A stretch of 24,540 bases of DNA from an uncultured Ruminococcus sp. (GTDB taxonomy: Bacteria > Bacillota > Clostridia > Oscillospirales > CAG-272), in the NCBI GenBank assembly GCA_902783755.1, contig CACZSC010000224.1, forward strand, positions 1 through 24,540. Reading direction: 5' to 3'. The notes under the pieces were generated by a model that had not been told where the DNA came from, did not search any database, and saw only the letters and a list, made by a program, of their open reading frames with translations. The position numbers and the translations under genes are program-made. Below, in pieces: positions 1 to 7,400 of the stretch (position 1 is the first letter of the stretch; the number at the start of each line of letters is the position of its first letter).

Positions 1-509
1 AACACCCAGCCGAGACAGCAGTCGCTGAGATAGGAGATGATGGTCTGGATGACGGAGTTGATGGCGCTGCCCACGGCACCGCCGGCATCGCCGCCTATGC
101 TCTCACCGACTTTGGTGATGGCTCTTCCTATCTGGTTGAATATGCCCTTGATCACCTTTGTGACAGCGAAGTAGGCAGCGACGGTCAGGAAGCGCTCCTT
201 CACGACCTTCTTGCCTTCCTGGATCACGTTGTCGGGCAGCTCGCCCTCGGTGATGCCCTTGGTCATCATGGCTATCTGTCCGGCTTTCAGCTGGTAGGAT
301 ACGAACCGCAGTATTAAAACGACCGCGATTATCCCGATGACGAGCCCGATGAGAAGGCCTATGGGACCGGATCCGTCCTTGACCACTTTGTCAGCGATAA
401 AGAAGCCGAGAGTGGAAGTTCCCAGGATCAGGACCAGTGAGAGTATGTCCCACAGCACGCGGCGGAGGGAGAACCCCAGAGTCTTCTTGTAAATCGTTTT
501 GTTGTCCAT
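1..509 (-). CDS. Small membrane protein of unknown function (C-terminus cut by window edge)
   Basis: An open frame of 169 codons runs from an ATG at 509 off the left edge. The start is supported by GGAGG five bases upstream (complement of 511-520). The protein begins MDNKTIYKKTLGFSLRR and has two hydrophobic segments at about residues 18-38 and 49-66, so it probably makes a membrane hairpin. A soluble, partly amphipathic stretch follows (around 70-110), then a Gly/Ala/Ile-rich region near the cut end containing GESIGGDAGGAVGSA. I do not recognise the family. It lies 54 bases downstream of asnA on the same strand, with a perfect palindrome between them, so it could be read from the asnA promoter. 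No promoter of its own is evident. The coding call is fairly sure; the function is unknown. Confidence 0.75.
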   Translation of the reverse strand, partial: MDNKTIYKKTLGFSLRRVLWDILSLVLILGTSTLGFFIADKVVKDGSGPIGLLIGLVIGIIAVVLILRFVSYQLKAGQIAMMTKGITEGELPDNVIQEGKKVVKERFLTVAAYFAVTKVIKGIFNQIGRAITKVGESIGGDAGGAVGSAINSVIQTIISYLSDCCLGWV

Positions 510-535
510 AAATCCTCCAAAATTGAATATATGAG

Positions 536-551
536 CACGGCGTACGCCGTG
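536..551. repeat. Perfect 16-base palindrome between asnA and the membrane-protein gene
   Basis: CACGGCGTACGCCGTG equals its own reverse complement. As RNA it would fold into a six-pair stem with a GUAC loop. It lies 12 bases past the asnA stop and 27 bases before the next start. No T-run follows in the minus direction, so it is not a standard intrinsic terminator. It may be an RNA-stabilising or attenuating hairpin, or a protein binding site. Confidence 0.5.
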
Positions 552-563
552 TATGTTACGTGA

Positions 564-1565
564 TCAGAGAAGCGGGATCCCTGCTTTTTTACAGGCGGCG
601 AGGGTCTCCTCGTCCCATACCGATACCTGGACCTCGCCGATATGTGCAGTCTGCATTATGAGCATGCACAGTCTCGACTGGCCTATGCCCCCGCCGATGG
701 TGAGGGGCAGTTCGCCATCCAGCAGCATTCTGTGGAAGGGAAGAGAGGCTCTTTCCATGCAGCCTCTTTCCTCCAGCTGGCTGAGAAGGGAATCCCTGTC
801 AACGCGGATGCCCATGGAGGAGAGCTCAAAGGCGCATCCGAGGATGTCGTTCCATACCAGGATGTCTCCGTTCAGCTTCCAGTCGTCGTAGTCGGGAGCC
901 CTTCCGTCATGGGGCTTCCCGCTCCTGAGGTTCCCGCCTATCTGCATAAGGAACGTGGTCCTGTGGCCCTTTACGTAGGCGTTCTCCCTCTCCTTGGGAG
1001 TGAGATCCGGGTACAGGTCCTCAAGCTCCTGGGTGGTGATGAAGGACACTTCGGGATCGATCTCGCATCCCAGCTTCGGAAATTCCGCCCTTATGGCGTC
1101 GTTGGTCTTCTTTATGGCCCCGACGATCTTCTTCACGGTCTCCATAAGGAAACCGGTGTTCCTTTCTGATCTGTCGATTATGAGCTCCCAGTCCCACTGG
1201 TCCACGTATATCGAATGAAGGTTGTCCAGCTCCTCGTCTCGCCTTATGGCGTTCATGTCGGTGAATATGCCGTTCCCGTGGTAGAAGTCGTATCGCTTCA
1301 GGGCCAGTCTCTTCCACTTTGCCAGGGAGTGCACCACCTGGGCGTCCTCGCCCACCGCCGGTATGTCGAAGCTCACGGGCCGCTCCACGCCGTTCAGGTT
1401 GTCGTTGAGCCCGGAGCTCTCCTTCACGAACAGGGGGGCGGATACCCTCTTTAGGTTCAGGGCGGAGGTCAGGTTGTCCTGGAACTGCTTCTTTATATGG
1501 TCTATGGCCCGCTGGGTCTCGTATACGGACAGCTTCGGCCTGTAGCCTTCGGGAACTATGGTCAT
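564..1565 (-). CDS. asnA: Aspartate--ammonia ligase (asparagine synthetase A)
   Basis: AsnA makes asparagine from aspartate, ammonia and ATP in the cytosol. The 333-residue product is close to the family's usual length of about 330 and is collinear with E. coli AsnA. Family blocks visible include VVHSLAKWKR, LHSIYVDQWDWE, GRAPDYDDW, LNGDILVWN, AFELSSMGIRVD and the C-terminal LTIGGGIGQSRLCML, which are active-site regions of this class II tRNA-synthetase-like fold. A GTG five codons upstream (1580) is also in frame, but the GTGGAG there sits nine bases before the ATG at 1565 and reads as the ribosome binding site, so I place the start at 1565. A consensus promoter lies about 35 bases upstream. 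It is divergent from the BlaI-headed operon. Identification is secure. Confidence 0.97.
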   Translation of the reverse strand: MTIVPEGYRPKLSVYETQRAIDHIKKQFQDNLTSALNLKRVSAPLFVKESSGLNDNLNGVERPVSFDIPAVGEDAQVVHSLAKWKRLALKRYDFYHGNGIFTDMNAIRRDEELDNLHSIYVDQWDWELIIDRSERNTGFLMETVKKIVGAIKKTNDAIRAEFPKLGCEIDPEVSFITTQELEDLYPDLTPKERENAYVKGHRTTFLMQIGGNLRSGKPHDGRAPDYDDWKLNGDILVWNDILGCAFELSSMGIRVDRDSLLSQLEERGCMERASLPFHRMLLDGELPLTIGGGIGQSRLCMLIMQTAHIGEVQVSVWDEETLAACKKAGIPLL

Positions 1566-1606
1566 GTTGTAAAACTCCACAAATGCATAAATATGAATTT
1601 TTCTGT

Positions 1607-1635
1607 ATTATACCAACCGCAGATAACCTTGTCAA
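1607..1635 (-). promoter_or_regulatory. Consensus housekeeping-sigma promoter of asnA
   Basis: On the minus strand, TTGACA (1630-1635) and TATAAT (1607-1612) are separated by exactly 17 bases, a perfect match to the sigma-A/sigma-70 consensus. The predicted transcript start near 1600 leaves a leader of about 35 bases before the asnA ATG. No attenuator or riboswitch fits in so short a leader, so any control would have to act at the promoter. Confidence 0.9.
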
Positions 1636-1753
1636 TGACGAAAACAACAAATATAGTGCCGTGCAGACCCTTCAAATACTATATATAGTCGGGTCCGCCG
1701 GGCCCGGGCGGATGCCCCGGGAAAGGGCGGTTTTCCGCGGTTTTGTGTAAATT

Positions 1754-1763
1754 GACAAATGTC
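1754..1763. promoter_or_regulatory. Candidate CopY/BlaI-type operator
   Basis: GACAAATGTC is a perfect dyad of the form KACA-NN-TGTM, close to the TACA-NN-TGTA core bound by CopY/BlaI/MecI-family winged-helix repressors. It ends 10 bases before the -35 element of the promoter that reads into a BlaI/MecI-type gene, which suggests autoregulation. A ten-base dyad can occur by chance, so this is a proposal only. Confidence 0.4.
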
Positions 1764-1773
1764 GAAAAAAGTA

Positions 1774-1802
1774 TTGAAAAACCGTTAACGGAATAGTATA
1801 AT
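1774..1802 (+). promoter_or_regulatory. Promoter of the BlaI-headed envelope operon
   Basis: TTGAAA (1774-1779) and TATAAT (1797-1802) are spaced by 17 bases. The predicted start near 1809 gives a leader of about 60 bases before the ATG at 1869. A separate TTGACA at 1752-1757 is too far from this -10 (39 bases) to be its -35 and overlaps the candidate operator. No terminator was found between here and 7285, so this promoter may serve the genes through the second DUF4330 protein. Confidence 0.85.
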
Positions 1803-1868
1803 GCTAGATACGTCGTATTGTGTTATGCAATAAACTATATTACATATATTCCACCGGAGCAAAAGTCA

Positions 1869-2198
1869 ATGGAAAAGACTGGACAGATCAAGCTCCCCGA
1901 CAGCGAGCTTGAGATCATGCAGGCTATCTGGGCCCTGAATGAGGCGGGAGAGAGGTTCGTGAGCGCCCAGCTCATAATGAACCGCTACCCCGAGATATCA
2001 AGGCTCAAGATGTCGACCGTTCTGACCCTTATAACAAGGCTTCAGACGAAGGGATTCATCACCACGGCGAGACTGGGGAGGGCGAACTGCTACACCCCGA
2101 CGGTCTCCCTGGAGGACTACAGAAAATTTGTCACTGAGGACTTCCTCACCAAGGTGTTCTGCGGGGACAGGGAAGCCCTGAAGGAACTTCTGGGCTGA
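1869..2198 (+). CDS. BlaI/MecI/CopY-family transcriptional repressor
   Basis: A 109-residue winged-helix regulator. The N-terminal LPDSELEIMQAIWAL is the hallmark first helix of the Penicillinase_R family, the MSTVLTLITRLQTKGFI segment is the recognition helix and wing approach, and the C-terminal YRKFVTEDFLTKVFCG matches the dimerisation tail, slightly shorter than in typical BlaI. An upstream in-frame ATG at 1818 exists, but GGAG at 1856-1859 lies nine bases before the ATG at 1869 and the family alignment begins there. In classical systems a BlaR1/MecR1 sensor protease lies next door; none is in this window. The next gene starts 40 bases downstream, so it probably heads and may repress the glycopolymer operon. 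The family is secure; the target is inferred. Confidence 0.9.
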   Translation: MEKTGQIKLPDSELEIMQAIWALNEAGERFVSAQLIMNRYPEISRLKMSTVLTLITRLQTKGFITTARLGRANCYTPTVSLEDYRKFVTEDFLTKVFCGDREALKELLG

Positions 2199-2238
2199 TC
2201 CGTACCGCACGGAGTTTCACTGAAGGGAGGTGCCTCAC

Positions 2239-4263
2239 ATGACAAGACATGAACAGAAATCGAATAACGGCACCGGCTTCTTCCGGCGCCTCGTGCAGAA
2301 CAGCGTCATCCTGTCACTTTTCGACAGATTCACGGACTGGCTCCGTCATCTGGTGAAGGACGGGCTTTTCGGCTTCCTGTTCTCGGGGTTCAGGGATGAC
2401 GGCCAGACCGCAAAAAGACAGCCTAGAGGAAAGATCGGCACATGGTTCGCGAAGTTCAGGACCGCGCTCTGCAAAAGGATCGAGACCAGTATGGTCATAA
2501 ACGCGGTGACCTCGTTCTTCGAGAGCCTTCTTTACTGCAAGCTCAAAACTTTCGCCATGTTCCTCACTTCCTTCGGCGGATATTCGGCAGTGTTCATGAT
2601 CATAACCAGCCTCAGGAACGGCACGATCTCCCAGCTTTTCAGCGACTTCAGCTTCATCGTATGCATAGCCGTCATGGTCATCTCGGTGCCCCTGGCCTTC
2701 TCGGGAAAGACCCTGGCCACGTCCCTTGCCACCACGTACACAGGCGGGATCATACTGAAGATCACGGGATATGACGAGGAGAACCTCCTGAAGAGCGGCC
2801 GTGTCGCCGGAAAGTCCCTCGTCGCCATGATCCTGGGCCTGCTGTGCGCCCTGGCGACACTCAAATTCTCCCCGGTCTACGTGCTGGGCGCCCTGGCGGT
2901 GCTGGTCTACGCGTACCTGGTGCTCGTAAGACCCGAGATCGGGATCCTTTCACTGTTCGTATTCATGCCCTGGCTCCCCACAATGGTGCTGGCCGGGCTC
3001 CTCATATACACCTTCCTCTGCTACCTCATCAAGCTTCTGAGGGGCAAGAGGGTATTCAGATTCGACAAGATCGACGTGGCCGTCGCAGCCTTTCTGGTCA
3101 TGACGGTGTTCGGAGGGCTCATATCCCTCTCGTCCGAGTCACTGAAGCCGGCGCTGCTTATGGCCGCGCTGCTGCTCTCGTATTTCCTGGCCGCCCATCT
3201 CTCGAAGCGCGAGTGGATGGTGAAATGCGGCACGGGAGCCGTGCTCTCGGCCACGGTCAATTCCATATACGGCATCATCGCCAACTACCTGGGCATAGGC
3301 TATTCGTCCAAGGCCTGGATAGACAGCGAGATGTTCGACAACATATCCGGCAGGGCGGTATCGACCCTTGAGAACCCCAACATGCTGGGTGAGTACCTTA
3401 TCCTCATTATACCCGTTGCCCTCGTGATGATCCTGGGCCGCGGAGAGGGCATGAGAAGGCTCTACGCCTTCATCTGCGCGGCCGTGATGACCGCTTGCCT
3501 GGTCCTGACCTGGAGCCGCGGCGCCTGGGTGGCGCTGCTGGCCGCCGTGGTGATCCTGCTGCTGATATGGCACAGGAGATCCGTGTGGCTCATCATCGCC
3601 GGGATCTTCTCGATACCCCTGGCCATGACTTTTCTGCCCTCGTCTATCGTTTCCCGGTTCACGAGCATCGGGAACATGGCGGACTCCTCCACCTCCTACA
3701 GGGTCTATACCTGGCAGGCCGCGGTGAAGATGATAAAGGCGAACCTTTTCTCCGGCATAGGCATCGGGGAGGCGTCCTGGAGAAGGATGTACCCCCTGTA
3801 CTCATACATGGGCGTGGAGGCCGCGCCCCATTCCCACAACCTGTTCTTCCAGATCACCCTTGAGATGGGCATATTCGCCCTGATCATATTCCTCGTCGTG
3901 CTCTTCCTCATGATGGCTTCGTCCTTCACGACCATGAGGAACCTTTCAAGCGATTCAGTGAGCCTGAACGGATACCTCTACAGCCCGTCATACGCGAAGC
4001 ACGGCAGCGAGAGCGACATGATGAAGAACACCAAGACCCAGATCAAGCTCTCGATCGCAGGCCCGCTGTGCGGCGTCATCGCGGTGCTGATCCAGGGGCT
4101 GACCGATTATTCATGGTACAACTACAGGCTGTATCTCATGTTCTGGCTCATGGTAGGGCTCACGGTGGCATACGCCAGGTCAGGCCGGGAGATGATCCGG
4201 ACGTACGAGTCCGCGAGAGCTCCGGTACCGGACGTGAAGGCGGCGGAGGTCCCGGCGTCCTAG
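2239..4263 (+). CDS. O-antigen ligase/polymerase-family integral membrane protein
   Basis: A large polytopic protein of 674 residues. A polar N-terminus of about 100 residues, including several basic stretches, precedes many hydrophobic segments. The Wzy_C/O-antigen-ligase signature is visible: LVLTWSRGAWVALLAAVV near residue 425, a long extracytoplasmic loop with GIGIGEASWRRMYPLYSY, then AAPHSHNLFFQITLEMG near residue 530, where the conserved His/Asn lie. Relatives polymerise or ligate lipid-linked glycans on the outer face of the membrane, in Firmicutes for capsule, wall polymer or protein glycans. A GTG at 2230 is in frame, but GGGAGG (2225-2230) sits eight bases before the ATG at 2239, so I chose the latter. 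It is followed closely by a DUF4330 gene and tagO-like gene, supporting a surface-polymer role. The exact substrate is unknown. Confidence 0.85.
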   Translation: MTRHEQKSNNGTGFFRRLVQNSVILSLFDRFTDWLRHLVKDGLFGFLFSGFRDDGQTAKRQPRGKIGTWFAKFRTALCKRIETSMVINAVTSFFESLLYCKLKTFAMFLTSFGGYSAVFMIITSLRNGTISQLFSDFSFIVCIAVMVISVPLAFSGKTLATSLATTYTGGIILKITGYDEENLLKSGRVAGKSLVAMILGLLCALATLKFSPVYVLGALAVLVYAYLVLVRPEIGILSLFVFMPWLPTMVLAGLLIYTFLCYLIKLLRGKRVFRFDKIDVAVAAFLVMTVFGGLISLSSESLKPALLMAALLLSYFLAAHLSKREWMVKCGTGAVLSATVNSIYGIIANYLGIGYSSKAWIDSEMFDNISGRAVSTLENPNMLGEYLILIIPVALVMILGRGEGMRRLYAFICAAVMTACLVLTWSRGAWVALLAAVVILLLIWHRRSVWLIIAGIFSIPLAMTFLPSSIVSRFTSIGNMADSSTSYRVYTWQAAVKMIKANLFSGIGIGEASWRRMYPLYSYMGVEAAPHSHNLFFQITLEMGIFALIIFLVVLFLMMASSFTTMRNLSSDSVSLNGYLYSPSYAKHGSESDMMKNTKTQIKLSIAGPLCGVIAVLIQGLTDYSWYNYRLYLMFWLMVGLTVAYARSGREMIRTYESARAPVPDVKAAEVPAS

Positions 4264-4331
4264 AGACCGGGGCGGTATCCAGAACAGAAATTTGACAGTC
4301 CGGGGATGATCACATCCCTTGCGGAGGAGTT

Positions 4332-4808
4332 ATGAAGAGAAAGTTCCGTTTCAACATAGTAGACGTGCTCATAATACTGCTCGTAGTGGCGGCCGTCGCG
4401 GTGGCTGCGAAGTTCCTCATTGACAGGAGCTCCGGATCCATAGGCGGAGACAGCAAGACCGTAATCACCTACGTGGTGGAGTTCAACAACGTGGAAGAGA
4501 GGTTCGCCGATTCCGTGAAGGCCGGGGATTCCGTCCAGTACGACGTGAAGAAGGTGGATTTCGGCACGGTGGTCGGGGTCCAGGCGTCGCCCTACCAGGT
4601 CATAACGTTCAATTATGACGAACAGACGGAGGTGGTCACTACCGTCGAAGGCAAGATCACCCTCACCGTTACGATGGAGGCCGAGGTGACGGAGTCCGAC
4701 CGGGGCTTCGAGAGGAACGGGTCCGACATCAGGGTCGGCCAGGCCTACAGCCTTAACTTCCCGAATTTCGCCTCAACGGGATATTGCGTCAAAGTCACAG
4801 AGCAGTGA
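4332..4808 (+). CDS. DUF4330-family single-span membrane protein (first copy)
   Basis: A 158-residue protein with a basic N-terminus, one membrane segment at about residues 9-28 (VDVLIILLVVAAVAVAAKFL) and a beta-rich extracytoplasmic domain. The layout and N-terminal motif match DUF4330, whose function is not known. GCGGAGGAGTT directly precedes the ATG. It lies 68 bases after the O-antigen-ligase-like gene and 21 bases before the tagO-like gene. A second, diverged copy lies at 6773. The repeated pairing with lipid-linked sugar enzymes suggests an accessory role in assembling or exporting a surface polymer, which is inference. The family call is from memory of the motif. Confidence 0.75.
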   Translation: MKRKFRFNIVDVLIILLVVAAVAVAAKFLIDRSSGSIGGDSKTVITYVVEFNNVEERFADSVKAGDSVQYDVKKVDFGTVVGVQASPYQVITFNYDEQTEVVTTVEGKITLTVTMEAEVTESDRGFERNGSDIRVGQAYSLNFPNFASTGYCVKVTEQ

Positions 4809-4829
4809 GCTCTCCGGAGATATATTTCT

Positions 4830-6017
4830 ATGACACAGGTTATTTTGATGATCGTCTCTTTCGTGTGCGCGGCACTGGTCGCGTACGCGCTCACCCCGGC
4901 AGTCAGGGTCCTGGCCTTCAAGCTGGGAGCCGTGGACGTGCCGCTTGACAAGAGAAGGGTGCACAAGAAGCCCGTCCCCAGGATCGGAGGTCTGGCCATA
5001 TACGTGAGCTTCCTCGCGGCGTCGGCCATATTCTGCGACATCGACAGGGTCCTCGTCACCATCTGGATAGGCGGCTTCGTCCTTGTGGTGCTGGGGGTGC
5101 TTGACGACATATTCAGGCTCAACGCCTTCCTGAAGCTGGGCGTGCAGGTGGCCGTGGCGGTGTTCGCCGTGCTGAACGGTTCCGTCATCGAGCATGTGTA
5201 CATCAACGACGGCTTCGTTTCCCTGGGCGTTTTCGGCATCATACTCTCGGTCCTCTGGATAGCGGGACTGACCAATGCCATAAACTTCATAGACGGCCTC
5301 GACGGCCTGGCCTGCGGCGTTTCCGCCATAGCCACGGCCTCCATGCTGGCGGTGGTGCTGCTGAACGGCGACTATGTCAGCGCCGGCTTCTGCCTCATCA
5401 TGCTGGGCTCGTGCCTCGGGTTCCTGCCCTTCAACAAGAACCCCGCCAAGATATTCATGGGTGACACGGGAGCCATGTTCCTGGGCTTCGCCATGGCCAT
5501 AATGTCAATAAACGGCACCTTCAAGCTGCACACGCTGCTTTCCTTCATAGTGCCGATCCTCATATTCGCCATCCCGATCTTCGACGGGCTTTTCTCCATA
5601 ATCCGGAGACTGGTCCACGGAAAGAGCCCATTCGCCCCGGACCGGGGACATATCCATCACAGGCTCATCGACATGGGGTTCACCCAGAAGGAGACCGTGA
5701 AGATCCTCTATTCCGTATGCGGCATCATGGGACTGGTGGCCGTGTGCTTCACGGACATCATACCAGAGTCCTCGAGACTCATCCGCACCATCGCCGTGAT
5801 GCTCATCGCGGTGTTCATATTCATCATAAACTACATCATACTGAAGAGCCCCTACGGCAGGAAGCACTCCGGCATATCCGACGAGGAGATGACCACGGAG
5901 GAGTACCTGAAGGAGCTTGACGAGAAGCATGCAGAAAAGATAAAGGAACACAACACCGAACACTCGGATGCCGGAGACGGTCCGGAGACGCCTGACGGGG
6001 GAGCGGAGGAAAAGTGA
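4830..6017 (+). CDS. tagO: Undecaprenyl-phosphate N-acetylglucosaminyl/hexosaminyl 1-phosphate transferase (TagO/WecA family)
   Basis: A polytopic enzyme of the MraY/WecA superfamily that moves a sugar-1-phosphate from a UDP-sugar to undecaprenyl phosphate, the first step of teichoic acid or other surface polymer synthesis. Visible signatures: KKPVPRIGGLAIY (about 46-58), the Mg-binding VLDD (90-93), NAINFIDGLDGLA (149-161), NPAKIFMGDTGA (204-215) and the cytoplasmic HIHHRL (274-279) that marks the GlcNAc-type WecA/TagO branch rather than MraY. The last 50 or so residues form a highly charged, Glu/Lys-rich cytoplasmic tail not needed in the family core. The start is the ATG at 4830; no strong ribosome binding site is evident (GGAGATA at 4816). 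It overlaps the next gene by four bases. The symbol tagO is used for the family; wecA would be equally valid. Confidence 0.9.
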   Translation: MTQVILMIVSFVCAALVAYALTPAVRVLAFKLGAVDVPLDKRRVHKKPVPRIGGLAIYVSFLAASAIFCDIDRVLVTIWIGGFVLVVLGVLDDIFRLNAFLKLGVQVAVAVFAVLNGSVIEHVYINDGFVSLGVFGIILSVLWIAGLTNAINFIDGLDGLACGVSAIATASMLAVVLLNGDYVSAGFCLIMLGSCLGFLPFNKNPAKIFMGDTGAMFLGFAMAIMSINGTFKLHTLLSFIVPILIFAIPIFDGLFSIIRRLVHGKSPFAPDRGHIHHRLIDMGFTQKETVKILYSVCGIMGLVAVCFTDIIPESSRLIRTIAVMLIAVFIFIINYIILKSPYGRKHSGISDEEMTTEEYLKELDEKHAEKIKEHNTEHSDAGDGPETPDGGAEEK

Positions 6018-6748
6018 CGGAAAAGGATACCGGGAGCCTGAAAACGGGCGCGCTGAACGGCGCGAAAGCGAAGACCCCGGTCTACATCATCGTGATCTGG
6101 GCCGTGCTCGGCCTTGCCGTGCTGGCGTCCTTCGTCGCCATGATATACTTCGGAGTGAAGACCGTGGCGGGGGGAGGCAGGGGATCCGGCGAACAGGATA
6201 CCAGGGAATACACGGTGCCGGAGATCCTTCCGAGGGAGGACACCCCAGACGACCTGATCTACGTGGATCCGGACGGCACGGACCTGATCCGGCTCATAGA
6301 CGTACGCACTGTCTATTCCGCTGAGCTCACCTGCGCCAACCTGGCCGACGGCAGGCTCAACTACGACATATACTGGCTCGAGAGGAAGGGATCCGTCCTC
6401 AGGGCGGAGATCCCCTCGAAAACGGTGGAGTTCGACGGCTCGATCCTTTACGTGAAGACCGAACTTTACTCATACACGGTGCCGGCGGAGGAGAAGGATT
6501 TCTATCTCGAGCTCGGGACCGCGTCCCTGGACGAGGTCCTTCAGCTGGCGAGGGAGCCGGGCTCCGACATCCAGCTGTCCATGAACGACAAGATCATAGT
6601 CGTCACATCGACGGACAGTGAACACGGCATAAGCCACTACTACGAGATCTCCCTGGAATACGGGCTCGTGACCTATGAGATCCATTATATCGGAGATACG
6701 GTCTACAGGCTCAACAGGATACAGAACATAGACGTTTTCCCGGACTGA
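6014..6748 (+). CDS. Unknown single-span membrane protein in the glycopolymer operon
   Basis: A 244-residue protein whose GTG start overlaps the stop of the tagO-like gene (GTGA), with GCGGAGG just upstream, so translation is probably coupled. The N-terminal 20 residues are polar, one hydrophobic segment spans about 22-47 (VYIIVIWAVLGLAVLASFVA), and about 195 residues would lie outside the cell. The outer domain is beta-strand-like and acidic, with alternating segments such as GSILYVKTELYSYTVP and HYYEISLEYGLVTYEI, vaguely like lipoprotein-carrier folds. I recognise no motif or catalytic residues. Its position between the tagO-like gene and the second DUF4330 gene suggests the same pathway. 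The coding call is secure; no function can be assigned. Confidence 0.85.
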   Translation: MTEKDTGSLKTGALNGAKAKTPVYIIVIWAVLGLAVLASFVAMIYFGVKTVAGGGRGSGEQDTREYTVPEILPREDTPDDLIYVDPDGTDLIRLIDVRTVYSAELTCANLADGRLNYDIYWLERKGSVLRAEIPSKTVEFDGSILYVKTELYSYTVPAEEKDFYLELGTASLDEVLQLAREPGSDIQLSMNDKIIVVTSTDSEHGISHYYEISLEYGLVTYEIHYIGDTVYRLNRIQNIDVFPD

Positions 6749-6772
6749 GCGGGGAAATACCTGGAGGGAACA

Positions 6773-7285
6773 ATGAACGAACAGAAACAGAAGAGGAAAC
6801 TGGGCGCCCTTGACGTATTCATCATAGTCATAGCGGTGGCCCTCGTGGCGGGCATAGGCATCAGGTTCTTCCTGACCCGCAATTCCAACGTGGGCGAGAA
6901 GGTGGAGCTCGAGGAGTATATCGTGACCTTCAAGGTCATGGACATCCGTGACTCCTCCGCCCAGAACTATTTCACGCCGGGCATAAATTTCTACGTGGAC
7001 CAGGACGACTCGTTCTTCGGCACCCTGCAGGAAGGACTCACCGTTACCGACGCCAAGAAGTACTACTATCTTGACAGCGGCGAGGTGGTATCGGCCCTCA
7101 ACAACGCCACCGGCGACCTTTACCGGGTGGACGTGGAAGGCAGCCTGAAGGTGACGGGAGTCATCGACCAGTACGGGAAGTTCCTCCTTAACGGAAACAC
7201 ATACATAGCCGAGAACAGGGAAGTGAAAGTGTACAACAAGTACCTTTCTGTGGTCCTGCTCATAACATCGGTCTCGAAAGTCTGA
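6773..7285 (+). CDS. DUF4330-family single-span membrane protein (second copy)
   Basis: A 170-residue protein with the same plan as the gene at 4332: a basic N-terminus, a membrane segment LDVFIIVIAVALVAGIGIRF (about 13-32), then a beta-rich outer domain. The shared pattern D-V-x-I-I near the membrane entry and x-x-Y-x-V-x-F after it marks the two as diverged paralogs. CTGGAGGGAACA precedes the ATG. It is 24 bases after the unknown gene and appears to close the operon. The 115 bases that follow contain only a weak CCTGC-TTCC-GCAGG hairpin with no T-run, so read-through into the ABC genes cannot be excluded. Function unknown. Confidence 0.75.
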   Translation: MNEQKQKRKLGALDVFIIVIAVALVAGIGIRFFLTRNSNVGEKVELEEYIVTFKVMDIRDSSAQNYFTPGINFYVDQDDSFFGTLQEGLTVTDAKKYYYLDSGEVVSALNNATGDLYRVDVEGSLKVTGVIDQYGKFLLNGNTYIAENREVKVYNKYLSVVLLITSVSKV

Positions 7286-7400
7286 TCCCCTGCTTCCGCA
7301 GGTCATCGGACATCACACTGCCGGGTGCTGCGATCATCCTGCTGAAAATGCGGTCGCCGTGCCCTTATTTCTTTTCAGATCATACAGGAGGTGATCAGCT

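Larger units (their letters stand above)
1581..1868. other. Divergent intergenic region between asnA and the BlaI-type gene
   Basis: This stretch of just under 300 bases holds two outward-facing promoters and no convincing gene. The middle (about 1691-1740) is strikingly GC-rich and self-complementary: TCCGCC (1694-1699) pairs with GGCGGA (1707-1712), and GCGG-TTTT-CCGC occupies 1727-1738, followed by another T run. It is flanked on both sides by AT-rich promoter DNA. Short frames crossing the region have neither ribosome binding sites nor recognisable products. Confidence 0.7.

Noticed and set aside
1727..1744. GCGG-TTTT-CCGC followed by T-rich DNA as a terminator
   Set aside because: The stem is only four pairs and no plus-strand gene ends upstream of it.
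7286..7400. CCTGC-TTCC-GCAGG after the second DUF4330 gene as a terminator, and a promoter for the ABC genes
   Set aside because: The stem is five pairs with no U-tract, and no convincing -35/-10 pair was seen before 7401, so neither is listed as a feature.
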